A stretch of DNA of 64,000 nt. It comes from Ruminococcoides intestinihominis (lineage in GTDB: Bacteria; Bacillota; Clostridia; Oscillospirales; Acutalibacteraceae). The stretch lies in contig NZ_JBBMEY010000006.1 of NCBI RefSeq assembly GCF_040096285.1, positions 13,573 through 77,572 of the forward strand, read 5' to 3'. Of the stretch, positions 36,305-45,949 are shown in pieces (position 1 is the stretch's first letter; every line of letters starts with the position of its first letter). Position numbers and translations under genes: made by a program. The notes under the pieces were generated by a model. It was not told where the DNA came from, searched no databases, and saw nothing but the letters and a program-made list of their open reading frames with translations.

Positions 36305-38032
36305 ATGGCAGAAACATATGAACAAAAGATTGAAAGAAAATTGAAAGTTAAGCAACAAGTTATTGCAGTTGCATCCGGCAGAGAAAAAGCTGACCTTGTA
36401 CTGAAAAATGCAACATATCTAAATGTATTTTCTAATGAATTTTTAGTAGGTGACATTGCAGTTTCTAACGGTCTAATTGCCGGTATTGGAAAATATAACG
36501 GTAAAGTTGAAGTTGATGTTAGGGGCAAAATTGTATTACCCGGATTTATTGATGCACATATTCACCTAGAAAGCTCAATGGTATCTCCTACCGAATTTGC
36601 AAAGGCTGTTATCTCTCACGGTACAACTACTGTTATTACTGACCCACATGAAATTGCAAATGTTATGGGAACTGATGGCATTGAATATATGATTGAGGCT
36701 ACAAGTAATTTGCCTTTAGATTTTCACTTTATGTTGCCGTCTTGTGTACCGGCTACTGAAATTGATGAAAGTGGTGCAGTTCTTGAATACAATGACATTG
36801 ATAAATATTTTGAACACAAAAAAGTTCTTGGTCTTGCTGAAATGATGAACTATGTTGGTGTTATAAATGGTGACAGTAAAGTAGTTTCAAAGATTATTAC
36901 ATCTCAAGCACACCACAAAAAAATTGATGGTCATGCACCTGAGCTTTCCGGTAATGACCTTAATGCATATATTTCAGCAGGTGTATATTCTGACCATGAA
37001 TGTTCAACCTTTGAAAATGCTCTTGAGAAATTACAAAAAGGTCAATTCATTATGATTAGAGAAGGTACTGCTGCTCACAACCTAAAAGCACTAATGCCTT
37101 TACTTAATAACAAATACTATGCAAGGTGTATGTTTGCTACTGATGACAAGCACCCAAATGATTTATTATATGGTGGCCACATTGACTACATAGTTAAAGA
37201 GGCAATCAGAAATGGTGCTAATCCTATTATTGCACTAAAGGTTGCAACCCATCATGCAGCAAGATACTTTTTACTTAACAATAAAGGTGCTATTGCCTCA
37301 GGTTACTTAGCTGATATAGTAGTGGTAAACAACATTAGGGACTTTGACATTCAGCAAGTTTATAAAAGAGGTAAACTAGTATTTGACGGTAAAAAGGTTA
37401 TTGACTTCCCTACTCCTACTATTGAAAGTAGATTAGTAGAGAAATGCCACAAAACTTTCCACCTTGACAAAGTTACACCTGAAAGTTTTGATATTAAAGG
37501 TGATTTAGGATTGATAGGTTTAATCAGTGGTGAACTGCTAACAAAAAATCTCGGTACTGCTAACCATATTGATGTTGAAAATGATATACTAAAAATTGCT
37601 TGTGTTGAACGACACAAAAACACAAACCACATTGGCGTAGGATATGTTAAGGGTTATTCCTTAAAGTCAGGTGCAGTTGCTACTTCTATTGCTCACGACT
37701 CACACAACATTATTACAGTAGGTTGTAGTGACTCTGATATTGCAATTGCAGTTAACGCAATTAAGGATAATAACGGTGGTATTGTTGTGGTTGAAAATGG
37801 TGAAATCAAAGCATTACTGGAATTACCTATTGCCGGTTTAATGTCGGAAGAACCATTAAAAGTAGTTAATGATAAACTTGAAAAAGCAAAAGCCTCTGCT
37901 TATAGCTTAGGTGTTAGCAAAAATATTGACCCGTTTATGACACTTTCATTTATCAGCTTACCTGTTATCCCATCACTTAGAATCACTACTAAAGGTGTTT
38001 TTGATGTTGATAAATGGAAAATTGTTGAATAA
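36305..38032 (+). CDS. ade: Adenine deaminase
   Basis: Hydrolyses adenine to hypoxanthine and ammonia in purine salvage. About 575 residues, amidohydrolase superfamily. Metal-site motif PGFIDAHIHLESSM (about 83), then HGTTTVITDPHEIANVMGTDG (about 110), DGHAPELSGNDLNAYISAG (about 205), SDHECST (about 228), FATDDKHPND (about 278), and the C-terminal domain typical of bacterial adenine deaminase (GGIVVVENGEIKALLELPIAGLMS, about 495). Start at ATG 36305 (MAETYEQK); the TTG at 36287 lies in the AAAGGTGG ribosome site. Monocistronic with a strong terminator. Confidence 0.95.
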   Translation: MAETYEQKIERKLKVKQQVIAVASGREKADLVLKNATYLNVFSNEFLVGDIAVSNGLIAGIGKYNGKVEVDVRGKIVLPGFIDAHIHLESSMVSPTEFAKAVISHGTTTVITDPHEIANVMGTDGIEYMIEATSNLPLDFHFMLPSCVPATEIDESGAVLEYNDIDKYFEHKKVLGLAEMMNYVGVINGDSKVVSKIITSQAHHKKIDGHAPELSGNDLNAYISAGVYSDHECSTFENALEKLQKGQFIMIREGTAAHNLKALMPLLNNKYYARCMFATDDKHPNDLLYGGHIDYIVKEAIRNGANPIIALKVATHHAARYFLLNNKGAIASGYLADIVVVNNIRDFDIQQVYKRGKLVFDGKKVIDFPTPTIESRLVEKCHKTFHLDKVTPESFDIKGDLGLIGLISGELLTKNLGTANHIDVENDILKIACVERHKNTNHIGVGYVKGYSLKSGAVATSIAHDSHNIITVGCSDSDIAIAVNAIKDNNGGIVVVENGEIKALLELPIAGLMSEEPLKVVNDKLEKAKASAYSLGVSKNIDPFMTLSFISLPVIPSLRITTKGVFDVDKWKIVE

Positions 38033-38053
38033 AAAAATTAATATAATATACAA

Positions 38054-38085
38054 AATAGTCACTACAAATTGTAGTGGCTATTTTT
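38054..38085 (+). terminator. Intrinsic terminator of adenine deaminase gene
   Basis: ATAGTCACTAC / GTAGTGGCTAT stem, then TTTTTT. Confidence 0.85.
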
Positions 38086-38116
38086 TAGTATTAACTAGGA
38101 ATAATGATTATTACTT

Positions 38117-38152
38117 TAAAAGCTGACACTACACAATGTAATGTCAGCTTTT
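38117..38152. terminator. GCTGACA-family hairpin, copy 2
   Basis: AAAAGCTGACA / TGTCAGCTTTT arms. Second hairpin in the convergent region after ade; T-runs on both strands. Confidence 0.6.
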
Positions 38153-38219
38153 GTATATGGTAAATTAATCATCATACAATATTTATAAACTTATAATATG
38201 CATATTAGGTAATATATTT

Positions 38220-38302
38220 TATGCAAGAATTGCGTAAAAATATCAAAAGTAATATGCAACTTTTGCGTATATTATTTTAAAACTTTACGCAATAATTGCA
38301 TA
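38220..38302. repeat. Three 17-bp palindromes at 33-bp period
   Basis: TATGCAA-GAA-TTGCGTA (38220-38236), TATGCAA-CTT-TTGCGTA (38253-38269) and TACGCAA-TAA-TTGCATA (38286-38302): the same TAYGCAA-N3-TTGCRTA dyad, start-to-start distance exactly 33 bp twice. An extra half-site TTGCATA is at 38309-38315. The 16-bp intervals are unrelated and AT-rich. Looks like a phased protein-binding array. It lies between convergent genes, so its target is unclear. Confidence 0.75.
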
Positions 38303-38387
38303 AAACAGTTGCATATCAATAAAATACGATATTCCGGGAATTTTAGAAATTCTACATAATAATATAAAAAGTTAATTTTACATAAGC

Positions 38388-38419
38388 AAAAGCTGGCACT
38401 ATAAAAAGTGTCAGCTTTT
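38388..38419. terminator. GCTGACA-family hairpin, copy 3
   Basis: AAAAGCTGGCACT / AGTGTCAGCTTTT, T-run on the plus strand. No gene is seen between here and 38650. Confidence 0.6.
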
Positions 38420-38649
38420 GTTTTAGGGGTTATTACATTGTGGAAAATAATATATAAAACAAATTTATAAAACAAGTCTTAATATAACTTAATCAACTTC
38501 ATTGGAATACACCTTTTCTTAAATGAAATTCAAAATGTAAAACTAATCTAATATGACTAATTTACTTTCATCAATCATTTTAGCAATCAGTAATTAAATC
38601 ACTGAGTCTGTGAAAATTTACAAATGCCTTATTTTTATTACATATATGA

Positions 38650-39627
38650 TTATCTATATCCTTTTTCTTTCATATAATTAACGATAGTATCTACATTATG
38701 TCTTTCGTAATCGTTAAATTGTGAGTCATCAAAATGACCGGGATTTATTGAAGGTACATACCAATCCTTAGAATTAAAATACTGCTGAATACTTGTGGTA
38801 TTAAACATTAAACCATATCTTGCATAAATCTCATTTAATGCAAGAGTTAATTCTTCCTTACTCATATTTTCAATTTCACTTTCTGAAATATATTCAGTAT
38901 CTGAGTCAGGAAGTATATAATCACCATTATAATAAGTATCTTCATCCGAACCTAATGAAACATACAGTGTAACCATTTCACCATCTCTAACTGTTTCACC
39001 ACTAGGAATACTTTGGCTAGATACAACACCTTCAGAATATATGTTATTATTTTCCTCCTCATATCTAATAGAAATATTTTGTTGTCTTAAAATTCTACTA
39101 GCCTCTTCTTTCCTCAATCCAACAACATTTGGCATTATCTTTGATACTGTTGCCTCTGTTGTAGGTTCTGTTGTTTGAGTTGTAGTAGTTATAGCAGTTG
39201 TTTCGGTAACAGTTGATGTTACTGTTTCCGATGCAGAGGTATCGGAATTACTGTCTTTGTCATTAAAGAAAATTAGAAATACGCAAACACATATTGCTAT
39301 AACAGCTATAGCACTAACCACAATAACTGTGATTAACAAGTTTTTATTGTTTTTAGGTGGTTTAGGATAATTATTCTGTGGATTTTCATATGATACATTT
39401 TTATTAAAATCATCATAATAATCGAAGCTTGAATTATCCTCTAAATTTGACTTGTTAATAGTTCCGTAATTCATATCACTATCAAAGCCCAAATCCTTAT
39501 CCAGCTCAAATTTTGCATTATCAGCTTGATTATTCTCTACACCGGTATTATCCTTTAGCTTGTTTCCACAACCTTCACAAAAATATGCATTATCATCATT
39601 TTCAAAACCGCATTTTGGACACTTCAT
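38650..39627 (-). CDS. Zinc-ribbon, single-pass membrane protein with PASTA and YARHG domains
   Basis: 325 residues. N-terminal zinc ribbon CPKCGFENDDNAYFCEGCG (cysteines at 3, 6, 18, 21), an acidic linker, a TM helix at about 95-118 (LLITVIVVSAIAVIAICVCV), a Ser/Thr-rich extracellular linker, one PASTA domain (MPNVVGLRKEEASRILRQ ... SIPSGETVRDG, about 163-228) and a C-terminal YARHG domain (LALNEIYARYGLMF, about 262-320). PASTA domains bind muropeptide or beta-lactam-like ligands in kinases and PBPs; here no kinase is attached, so a cell-wall-sensing or structural role is inferred. GGGAGGT before the ATG. Confidence 0.85.
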   Translation of the reverse strand: MKCPKCGFENDDNAYFCEGCGNKLKDNTGVENNQADNAKFELDKDLGFDSDMNYGTINKSNLEDNSSFDYYDDFNKNVSYENPQNNYPKPPKNNKNLLITVIVVSAIAVIAICVCVFLIFFNDKDSNSDTSASETVTSTVTETTAITTTTQTTEPTTEATVSKIMPNVVGLRKEEASRILRQQNISIRYEEENNNIYSEGVVSSQSIPSGETVRDGEMVTLYVSLGSDEDTYYNGDYILPDSDTEYISESEIENMSKEELTLALNEIYARYGLMFNTTSIQQYFNSKDWYVPSINPGHFDDSQFNDYERHNVDTIVNYMKEKGYR

Positions 39628-39751
39628 AACAATTTACCTCCCATTCGTATAATAAAATTATACATAATTCTAACATTTTATTCAAGTATATACATAATAA
39701 TTATCTCAAATTACAATATTAGTAAAGTTTTTAAAATTATTATAGAAAAAT

Positions 39752-40453
39752 TTATCTGGAATAAAATTCTTCCATAGTTTCAAGGCAAATACCGGCTAAT
39801 TTGCCTTTAGGAGAAAAAGCACCACAATCAAGTGCAATATGATTATTGCCGATAAAAATATAACCGGGCAAGGTATTTTCTTTTATACGCTGAGTAGGTG
39901 TATGACCGGTTACTAAAATCTTGTTACTGAAATATTTTTTGCTATAGTCAGGTCTATCCCAAACTAATTCTTCTAATGAATAATCGGCAATAGATTTTTC
40001 AACTGAAAAATTTCCTAGTCCTCCATGTACCAACAAATAATCAACACTGTTAATATTCAGTTCAACATAAGGCTTAAACTTTTCTACATAATCCAAAATC
40101 TTATTTCTTTCATCTAAAGACAATTCAGAAAGTTCACATAATGTAGACTCGGCACCATTATTAAGCCAATCTAAAATATCAAAACAATTGTTTTCTATAA
40201 ATTCCGTAGAAAGATTATCTAGATTATATATCATATCTCTATTATTCAGCATCATTAACTCATGATTTCCCATAAGACAAGTACAATTAGGCAAACCCAT
40301 AAGCAACTGCAATGATTTGATAGGATGTTCACCTTTATCCACAACATCACCCATTACATATAGCCAATCCTTAGAAGAAAAATCCATTGAATTTAATAAT
40401 TCTAAAAGCTGATTAAATTCTCCGTGAATATCTCCGATAACATATGTACTCAT
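39752..40453 (-). CDS. PPP-family Ser/Thr protein phosphatase-like (metallophosphoesterase)
   Basis: 233 residues. All catalytic motifs of the PPP fold are present: GDIHGE (about 7), GDVVDKGEHP (about 35), GNHELMM (about 63), LVHGGLG (about 141) and TGHTPT (about 178). The di-metal site is intact. Similar to short bacterial protein phosphatases/diadenosine tetraphosphatase-like enzymes; the substrate is not defined. AAGGTGGG ribosome site. A clear paralogue with the catalytic residues lost lies at 45950-46624. Confidence 0.88.
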   Translation of the reverse strand: MSTYVIGDIHGEFNQLLELLNSMDFSSKDWLYVMGDVVDKGEHPIKSLQLLMGLPNCTCLMGNHELMMLNNRDMIYNLDNLSTEFIENNCFDILDWLNNGAESTLCELSELSLDERNKILDYVEKFKPYVELNINSVDYLLVHGGLGNFSVEKSIADYSLEELVWDRPDYSKKYFSNKILVTGHTPTQRIKENTLPGYIFIGNNHIALDCGAFSPKGKLAGICLETMEEFYSR

Positions 40454-40488
40454 TTAATCCCACCTTTTTAAATTAATTTTAGAGAGTA

Positions 40489-40517
40489 TTGAATCCCTTG
40501 CAAAACAAGGGATTCAA
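40489..40517 (-). terminator. Intrinsic terminator of the 40546 gene
   Basis: 12-bp perfect stem TTGAATCCCTTG / CAAGGGATTCAA with a 5-base loop. The T-run on the minus strand is weak. Confidence 0.65.
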
Positions 40518-40545
40518 CACAATTTCAGATATTATTTTTATAGAT

Positions 40546-41085
40546 TTATTTTACTACAATTTTACACTTTGCTGACTTTTTACTACCATCTTTTGCAGTA
40601 GCTGTAATATAGCAAGTGCCTTTTTTCTTTGCAATTACTTTACCTTTTCTATTAACTGTTGCAATTTTTGTATTTGAGGATTTCCAAGAAACTGCCTTAT
40701 TATTTGCATTTTTTGGATAAACAGTAGCTTTTAGTGTAACTGTTTTCTGTTTAGCCTTGCCCTTTACTTTTAGGTTAGCTGACTTTCTGTTTAATTTAAC
40801 AGATGTTACAGGTTGCTTTACTGTTACCTTTACAGTAGCGTATTTATTGCTACCATCAAGTGCCATTACTTTAATTGTTGCTTTACCTCTGCCCTTTGCA
40901 GTGATTTTACCACTTTGGTTTACTGTTGCTACTTTAGCATTAGAAGTTGTCCACTTTAATTTTTTATTTGTTGCATTAGTTGGACTAACCTTAACTTTAA
41001 CAGTTGTACTTCTACCATTTAATAAAGCAACTGATTTCTTACCTACTTCAACTTTAGTAACCTTCTTTACTGTTGGCTTTGTAGT
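40546..41085 (-). repeat. Conserved Big_2 pair module, copy 3
   Basis: Same two-domain module as copies 1 and 2, with the second half (NNKAVSWKSSNTKIATVN) closer to copy 4 than to copies 1 and 2, so the copies are mosaic. Confidence 0.85.
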
Positions 41086-42726
41086 GGTAGGTTCAGTTTT
41101 TGATTTAACATTAACAATAAAACTCTTTCTATAGTTATGATATGATACTGTTACAATTTTCTTACCTGCTGTAGAAAAATCATAATTTAAATAATAATCT
41201 TTTGTTTCTTCTAAAGAATCATCTGCATATTGAATGAAAACTTCAATATCTGATGAATCAATCTCATCACCTACATAATAATCGGTTCTGTCAGGTGATA
41301 ATGAAACTAAAATTTCATCAATATCTTTTGGTTCAACATAAACCATAAAATGTCCTTTTTGACCTCTACAAGTAACCACAATAATTTTCTCACCGACAGT
41401 AGAAAAATCATAGTCACCTATTGAGTAATCATAAACATTGCCAAATGTACCATCTGCATAATCAGCTATTACATCCATACCTGTAAGGTCCAGTTCTTCA
41501 CCTACAACATAAGTTAATTTTTCAGGTGGATAAACAGTTATTCTCTTAATTTGTTTTGACAATATAGTAATTTCAAATGTATCAGTAAAACCACCATACT
41601 TAATAGTTACAGTGTTCTTTCCCACTTCATATCTAGGTTCTGCTACAATATAACCATCATGATTATCTTCATCATAAAAAGCACTATTAAGTACAACTTT
41701 ACGATTACCACTATATATAGCCACAACTTCTATTCCCTTTGTAATTATATCAGCGTCAAGTTCTTCGCCCTCATAATATGTAGTTATGCTAGGTAATTTA
41801 GTGATTTTTATACCTAGTAACACACTTTTTACTTCTACTGTACAATAAGTACATAAAGGTGTAGCTTCCCCCGGATTTTGTACTGAAATCTTGATTTTAG
41901 CTGTGCCTTCATCAACACCATATACTGTACCATTATCTTCAACGGTAGCAACATTAGTGTCGCTTGAACTCCAAGTAATTTTGGCATCAGGAGACAAATT
42001 TTCAAAAGTGGCATTTAGTTGGATTGAGTCACCTATATTAACTGTATCTTTTCTTTTATTAAGTTTAACATTAACATCTTTAGTTTCATATACAGAACCT
42101 TTTTCTGCATCCCATTTACCATCACTATGCAAGTAGTACCATTCACCACGATAAACTTTAGAACCTGATAATTCATACTCAATATCATCAGAAACATAAA
42201 TCATATTATCCATTGAATCAAGTCCATCCGGATAAATCATAGTTTCACCGGGATCATAACCTTGTAAGTTAATTGCATTTGTCTGACAAGCTTTGCCATA
42301 ATTTGGTGGTAATTCATCATCCTCAGATTTTTGTCCTAGGTCTATACCATTATTAAATAGAATTGAAGTTATATTTTCATCAATATCAATATAGTAAACT
42401 TTTGAACCATCATCAGTATTAATAGTAGTCGGTCTCATTTCATAGGAATTTTGCCAATCAGCACATCTATCTTCACCATCCCACCAATATGCACAAGCAG
42501 TTGCATTGCTAAATGTACACCATTCTTTTGGCATAGCAAAATAATATCTTTTAGATTTATTCTTTATAGGTCCTGTATAAGTTCCCCCTAAATTAGTAAC
42601 ATACTTTGTTTCTGTGTTTTCAGTAGAATTACTACTTGTTTCTAAAGCTGAAGCTACCGGTAAAGTTGAGAAAACTGTAACTACCATAGCAACAGAAAAA
42701 AGAATTGATATTAATTTTTTACTCAT
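40546..42726 (-). CDS. Secreted putative starch-binding protein with Big_2/Big_3 domains
   Basis: 726 residues. Signal peptide (LISILFSVAMVVTVFS). The module at about 40-215 (KRYYFAMPKEWCTFSNATAC, YYIDIDENITSILFNNGID, GEWYYLHSDGKW) is a close relative of that in the 28813 protein. Then a Big_2 domain (about 220-300), three Big_3-like repeats of the YxxGExLD-xGxxVxAxYxDGT type (about 305-545) and the shared C-terminal Big_2 pair (about 555-726). No catalytic domain. Likely surface carbohydrate binding; inferred. Strong AAGGAGAG ribosome site. Confidence 0.82.
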   Translation of the reverse strand: MSKKLISILFSVAMVVTVFSTLPVASALETSSNSTENTETKYVTNLGGTYTGPIKNKSKRYYFAMPKEWCTFSNATACAYWWDGEDRCADWQNSYEMRPTTINTDDGSKVYYIDIDENITSILFNNGIDLGQKSEDDELPPNYGKACQTNAINLQGYDPGETMIYPDGLDSMDNMIYVSDDIEYELSGSKVYRGEWYYLHSDGKWDAEKGSVYETKDVNVKLNKRKDTVNIGDSIQLNATFENLSPDAKITWSSSDTNVATVEDNGTVYGVDEGTAKIKISVQNPGEATPLCTYCTVEVKSVLLGIKITKLPSITTYYEGEELDADIITKGIEVVAIYSGNRKVVLNSAFYDEDNHDGYIVAEPRYEVGKNTVTIKYGGFTDTFEITILSKQIKRITVYPPEKLTYVVGEELDLTGMDVIADYADGTFGNVYDYSIGDYDFSTVGEKIIVVTCRGQKGHFMVYVEPKDIDEILVSLSPDRTDYYVGDEIDSSDIEVFIQYADDSLEETKDYYLNYDFSTAGKKIVTVSYHNYRKSFIVNVKSKTEPTTTKPTVKKVTKVEVGKKSVALLNGRSTTVKVKVSPTNATNKKLKWTTSNAKVATVNQSGKITAKGRGKATIKVMALDGSNKYATVKVTVKQPVTSVKLNRKSANLKVKGKAKQKTVTLKATVYPKNANNKAVSWKSSNTKIATVNRKGKVIAKKKGTCYITATAKDGSKKSAKCKIVVK

Positions 42727-42741
42727 ATTGTTCTCTCCTTT

Positions 42742-43545
42742 TTAAATATATTCACAATAAAAAGCATATTCGTTTTGAAATTCAAACCATAGTCCGTATT
42801 TTCGGAAAATATCATCTAATTCATTATAAATTAAACCAGCTAATGCACGACTAACTTCTTCAGTCTCTTTAAAAGTGCTCTCACTAATTCCAAACCTTTT
42901 AATACAATAAAACACTTTATTATGTAACCATTCTTTCCATGAGGATTCACCGGATTTCCAATCCTTTGGATCACACCAATCAGTAAGCTCAAGGTATTCA
43001 TCATAAGACTGAAATTGCTCATCACCAAACTGAGGAAGATACCTTTCTACATAATCTTCGTAATCTATAGGATCATTTTCATTATAAGGACCTAATTGAC
43101 AAAGATAATATATGTCCTCTAGATGGTTTTCAAAGAATTCTTTTTCTGCATCAGAAAGTTTAGTATTAGGTTTTAGTTCACCGGCAAATTGTCCTTGGTA
43201 TATTGTAGTAGAGAGAGAATCTTCAAATTCCATATTAAAAATTTTGTTATCACCAAACAAGGGCTCAAAACAAATTTCAGTTTCAAAATTCCAGTTATAC
43301 TTAGTACGGAAATAAGTGATACTTTGTGGATCAAAATTATCCTTAAAATAGACATTCTTTAGTCCACGAAAATCAATCAATTCACTGCCCTCTTTTTTAC
43401 AGGATGAATATCTTTTGTTATTTACATAGATACAAACATCACTATCTTCTCTATAAAAATTACCATCCCATAAGCCCCACTTTTGAAGGAACTCAATAAC
43501 TTCAAATGTTAAATCTTCAAGTTGCTTTTCAGTTAATTTAGCCAT
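42742..43545 (-). CDS. Uncharacterised acidic cytosolic protein
   Basis: 267 residues, acidic, Trp/Tyr-rich (SWKEWLHN, LTDWCDPKDWKSGE), no signal peptide or membrane segment. N-terminal helices surround a beta region (DVCIYVNNKRYSSCK ... LIDFRG), and the C-terminus is helical. I do not recognise a family. AGGAGG before the ATG. It lies 28 bp after the 43574 gene, so likely co-transcribed with it, and 15 bp before the secreted 40546 gene. Confidence 0.65.
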   Translation of the reverse strand: MAKLTEKQLEDLTFEVIEFLQKWGLWDGNFYREDSDVCIYVNNKRYSSCKKEGSELIDFRGLKNVYFKDNFDPQSITYFRTKYNWNFETEICFEPLFGDNKIFNMEFEDSLSTTIYQGQFAGELKPNTKLSDAEKEFFENHLEDIYYLCQLGPYNENDPIDYEDYVERYLPQFGDEQFQSYDEYLELTDWCDPKDWKSGESSWKEWLHNKVFYCIKRFGISESTFKETEEVSRALAGLIYNELDDIFRKYGLWFEFQNEYAFYCEYI

Positions 43546-43573
43546 ACTTATTTCCTCCTATGATTTGATTTTC

Positions 43574-44425
43574 TTATAAACTTTCTACGAACTGCTGTAA
43601 GTCAGCAACCATTTTTTGACCTCTGTCAATAATGATTTGTTTTGTCAACTTAACCCTTTCTGTCAATGTATCTGTATCAAGTGACTTTAACTTTGACTTA
43701 CCGAAATCGACTGTACCGTTCTCATTTCTAACAACATTTTCATAATAAGATTCAAGATAAAAATCATCAAAGTTATCTTCATAGATTTTTACCCAACTGT
43801 CATACATATCATTATCAGCTACTCTTTGTAAAAACAAATCCATTCTGTCGAACTTTTCCCATGTTCTTATGTATCTGCTTGCCTTTGAATATGTATCACC
43901 GGCATTTACACCCTTAGGTCCAAGTACAAAGTTACCTATAGCATGATTAAGCTTTGCAAATTTTTCAAATTCTTCAAGAAGTTCATCATTGTGATTCTTT
44001 AGAGTAAATTCATCTCTATGGGCAAAGATATTCTCATATTCTTGAGAAAAACTACCTGTAATGTTATGCTTGTCACACAACTCATTGTAATTAGGGATAC
44101 AAGTCATTAGGCTACCTTTATATACTGATATAAAGGAATTTGCAGTATCGGTATCAAAAATTTCACCATTTTCAAGGTGGATACTTCTTCCTTCATAACC
44201 CTCCACTTTGTGACCTTTTGACATAAGCAACAGGCACATAATTGACATTGTAAGTTCACAAGCATCAGGATCATCAACTTTAGTACTTCTTCTCTTAAAC
44301 ACCAATTCTCTTTCAAGAGGATCGTCAATATCCTTTAAACATTGGTTAAGAGTTTTGAAGTCATACTCATAAGGTGTTTCTTCTGCTAAAAATTCTCTTA
44401 CTAGTTCTACATTAGGTTGTTTCAT
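43574..44425 (-). CDS. Uncharacterised cytosolic protein
   Basis: 283 residues, mainly helical and acidic, no signal peptide. Notable segments are IHLENGEIFDTDTANSFIS (about 85), NFVLGPKGVNAGDTYSKASR (about 166) and ETRAI-like C-terminal helices. I do not recognise the family with confidence. Start at ATG 44425 (MKQPNVEL): the ATG at 44440 is part of the GAGGT ribosome region. Forms a pair with 42742-43545 and lies downstream of the WYL gene. Confidence 0.65.
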   Translation of the reverse strand: MKQPNVELVREFLAEETPYEYDFKTLNQCLKDIDDPLERELVFKRRSTKVDDPDACELTMSIMCLLLMSKGHKVEGYEGRSIHLENGEIFDTDTANSFISVYKGSLMTCIPNYNELCDKHNITGSFSQEYENIFAHRDEFTLKNHNDELLEEFEKFAKLNHAIGNFVLGPKGVNAGDTYSKASRYIRTWEKFDRMDLFLQRVADNDMYDSWVKIYEDNFDDFYLESYYENVVRNENGTVDFGKSKLKSLDTDTLTERVKLTKQIIIDRGQKMVADLQQFVESL

Positions 44426-44513
44426 AATCAAATACCTCATTTCTTAAAACATTAAAACTTACTAATCTTTAAAAAGTTTGCTATTCACATCCTTTAATAT
44501 ATATTATACTCCT

Positions 44514-44540
44514 ATGGATTGCCCCATATGGTCAATCCAT
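44514..44540. other. Hairpin between the WYL gene and the 43574 gene
   Basis: ATGGATTG / CAATCCAT arms around an 11-base loop, no clear T-run. Could be an operator or a weak terminator. Confidence 0.35.
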
Positions 44541-44569
44541 ATAAATATCTTAAAAATAATAGAAAATAA

Positions 44570-45766
44570 TCAAAATTCATCAATATATTTTCTGACAAGT
44601 TCCTTAATTGTATCTACAATCATTTCTCTCACAAACTCAGGTTCAACAACCTCTACCTTATCACTATACTGTAATGCTAAATCTACCATTACATATGGAC
44701 TACACTTAACCTCTACAACATCTTTGTATGGTGGAAATTTTTCTGTATAAAGATACTTAAACTCCTTACCAAACCTATCATACATAAAGGTATAGTCTGT
44801 ATTCTTAAAGTCTGTTGATGAATTTTTATTGCTTATTTTCAGTTGAATTTTTGTAGGCTTATCCAAAGTCACATTTTCATAAAAATTAGAAAATAGTATT
44901 GAAAAATCTTGAGTGAAATTTTCCACCTTACTTTTATCAATAGAGGGAATTCCACCTGATTGATATTTTTCATTAGGCAAAGGAATTTCCACTTCAGTTA
45001 ATAAGTCAATTCTCCATACAGTTAACTTTCTTATTTTCACCAGATTTTCCACTACTTCTTTACAAGCAACAAGAAAATACTTTCCCTCATTAACAACAAA
45101 ATAATATGGACTGACTGTTACCTTGTTTTTTGACTTTGGAACTAATACTTTGTCATGATTATACTGATTATATATAAAGCTGATTTGAACATTTCTGTCA
45201 ATGGCATTTTGGATAGTAAGTAGATTTTCCCTCAGTAATTTTTGATTTTCATTTGAAATTTCTTTTACCTTGCATATAATTTTGTGGTTCTTCTTGTAAT
45301 ACTTTGAAGTTAAATTTTCTTCAATTTTTTTAATAAGTATATCGGCAGTGGCTGAGTCAATGGTCTTTGAAAAAAATATAGCCTCTATAATGTAATTGAT
45401 TTCTTCATATGTAAAAATAGGGTTATAGTACAATCCCCTTATTCTCATTTTACTTGTTAAAGTTTCAACATCACTTTCTTCTTTTTCAAGAGCTTTGCTA
45501 CCATAGTTCTTCGTGAAGTCGTTAAACACTATTCTCCAGTCTTTTTCAGGTTTAATACCATATTCATCAAAGTTCATTGCCATTGCAAGCTTAGTTATAG
45601 TATCATTATATGTTTCCTTATCTCCCACATACTTCTCTATTTCAAAATTCTCCCTCAAATCCTTTTGCATTATTGTGTGGTCTTTGTCAGAATTTTTCTT
45701 TAGGTATTGCAACAGTTTATATGCTCTTTCGATTTTAGATATTCTACCACCATTTCTTTTCAACAA
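44570..45766 (-). CDS. WYL-domain transcriptional regulator
   Basis: 398 residues. N-terminal winged HTH (ERAYKLLQYLKKNSDKDHTI, about 13-60), a central helical region, and a WYL-type domain (about 185-275: IQNAIDRNVQISFIY, VSPYYFVVNEGKYFLVACKE, WRIDLLTEVEI) followed by the WCX C-terminal extension (about 300-398, VEVKCSPYVMVDLALQYSDKVEVVEPEFVREMI). WYL domains sense nucleotides or nucleic acids and often regulate DNA-damage or defence loci. Start is one of two adjacent TTG codons after AGGAGAG. Related in design to the two WYL proteins at 55-57 kb. Confidence 0.82.
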   Translation of the reverse strand: MLKRNGGRISKIERAYKLLQYLKKNSDKDHTIMQKDLRENFEIEKYVGDKETYNDTITKLAMAMNFDEYGIKPEKDWRIVFNDFTKNYGSKALEKEESDVETLTSKMRIRGLYYNPIFTYEEINYIIEAIFFSKTIDSATADILIKKIEENLTSKYYKKNHKIICKVKEISNENQKLLRENLLTIQNAIDRNVQISFIYNQYNHDKVLVPKSKNKVTVSPYYFVVNEGKYFLVACKEVVENLVKIRKLTVWRIDLLTEVEIPLPNEKYQSGGIPSIDKSKVENFTQDFSILFSNFYENVTLDKPTKIQLKISNKNSSTDFKNTDYTFMYDRFGKEFKYLYTEKFPPYKDVVEVKCSPYVMVDLALQYSDKVEVVEPEFVREMIVDTIKELVRKYIDEF

Positions 45767-45949
45767 ACTACTCTCCTATCTTATATACTTCTAATAGTAT
45801 TATGACATATTTAAAAGCGACTTTTTTCTACTTAAAGGATGGAAAATTTTACAAATAAAGATTTTAGCAAGTGGCTAAATCGGACTTTTTCGATTATAGG
45901 TGTGTTAAACTACACATTTCTTTTATTTTCTCTAAATAATTTTAATCTC

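Noticed and set aside
38220..38302. CRISPR array
   Set aside because: Only three 17-bp palindromic repeats with 16-bp intervals and no cas genes; too short in both parts. An operator array fits better.
38272..38475. Minus-strand 67-residue reading frame
   Set aside because: Runs through a terminator hairpin and the palindrome array, without a ribosome site.
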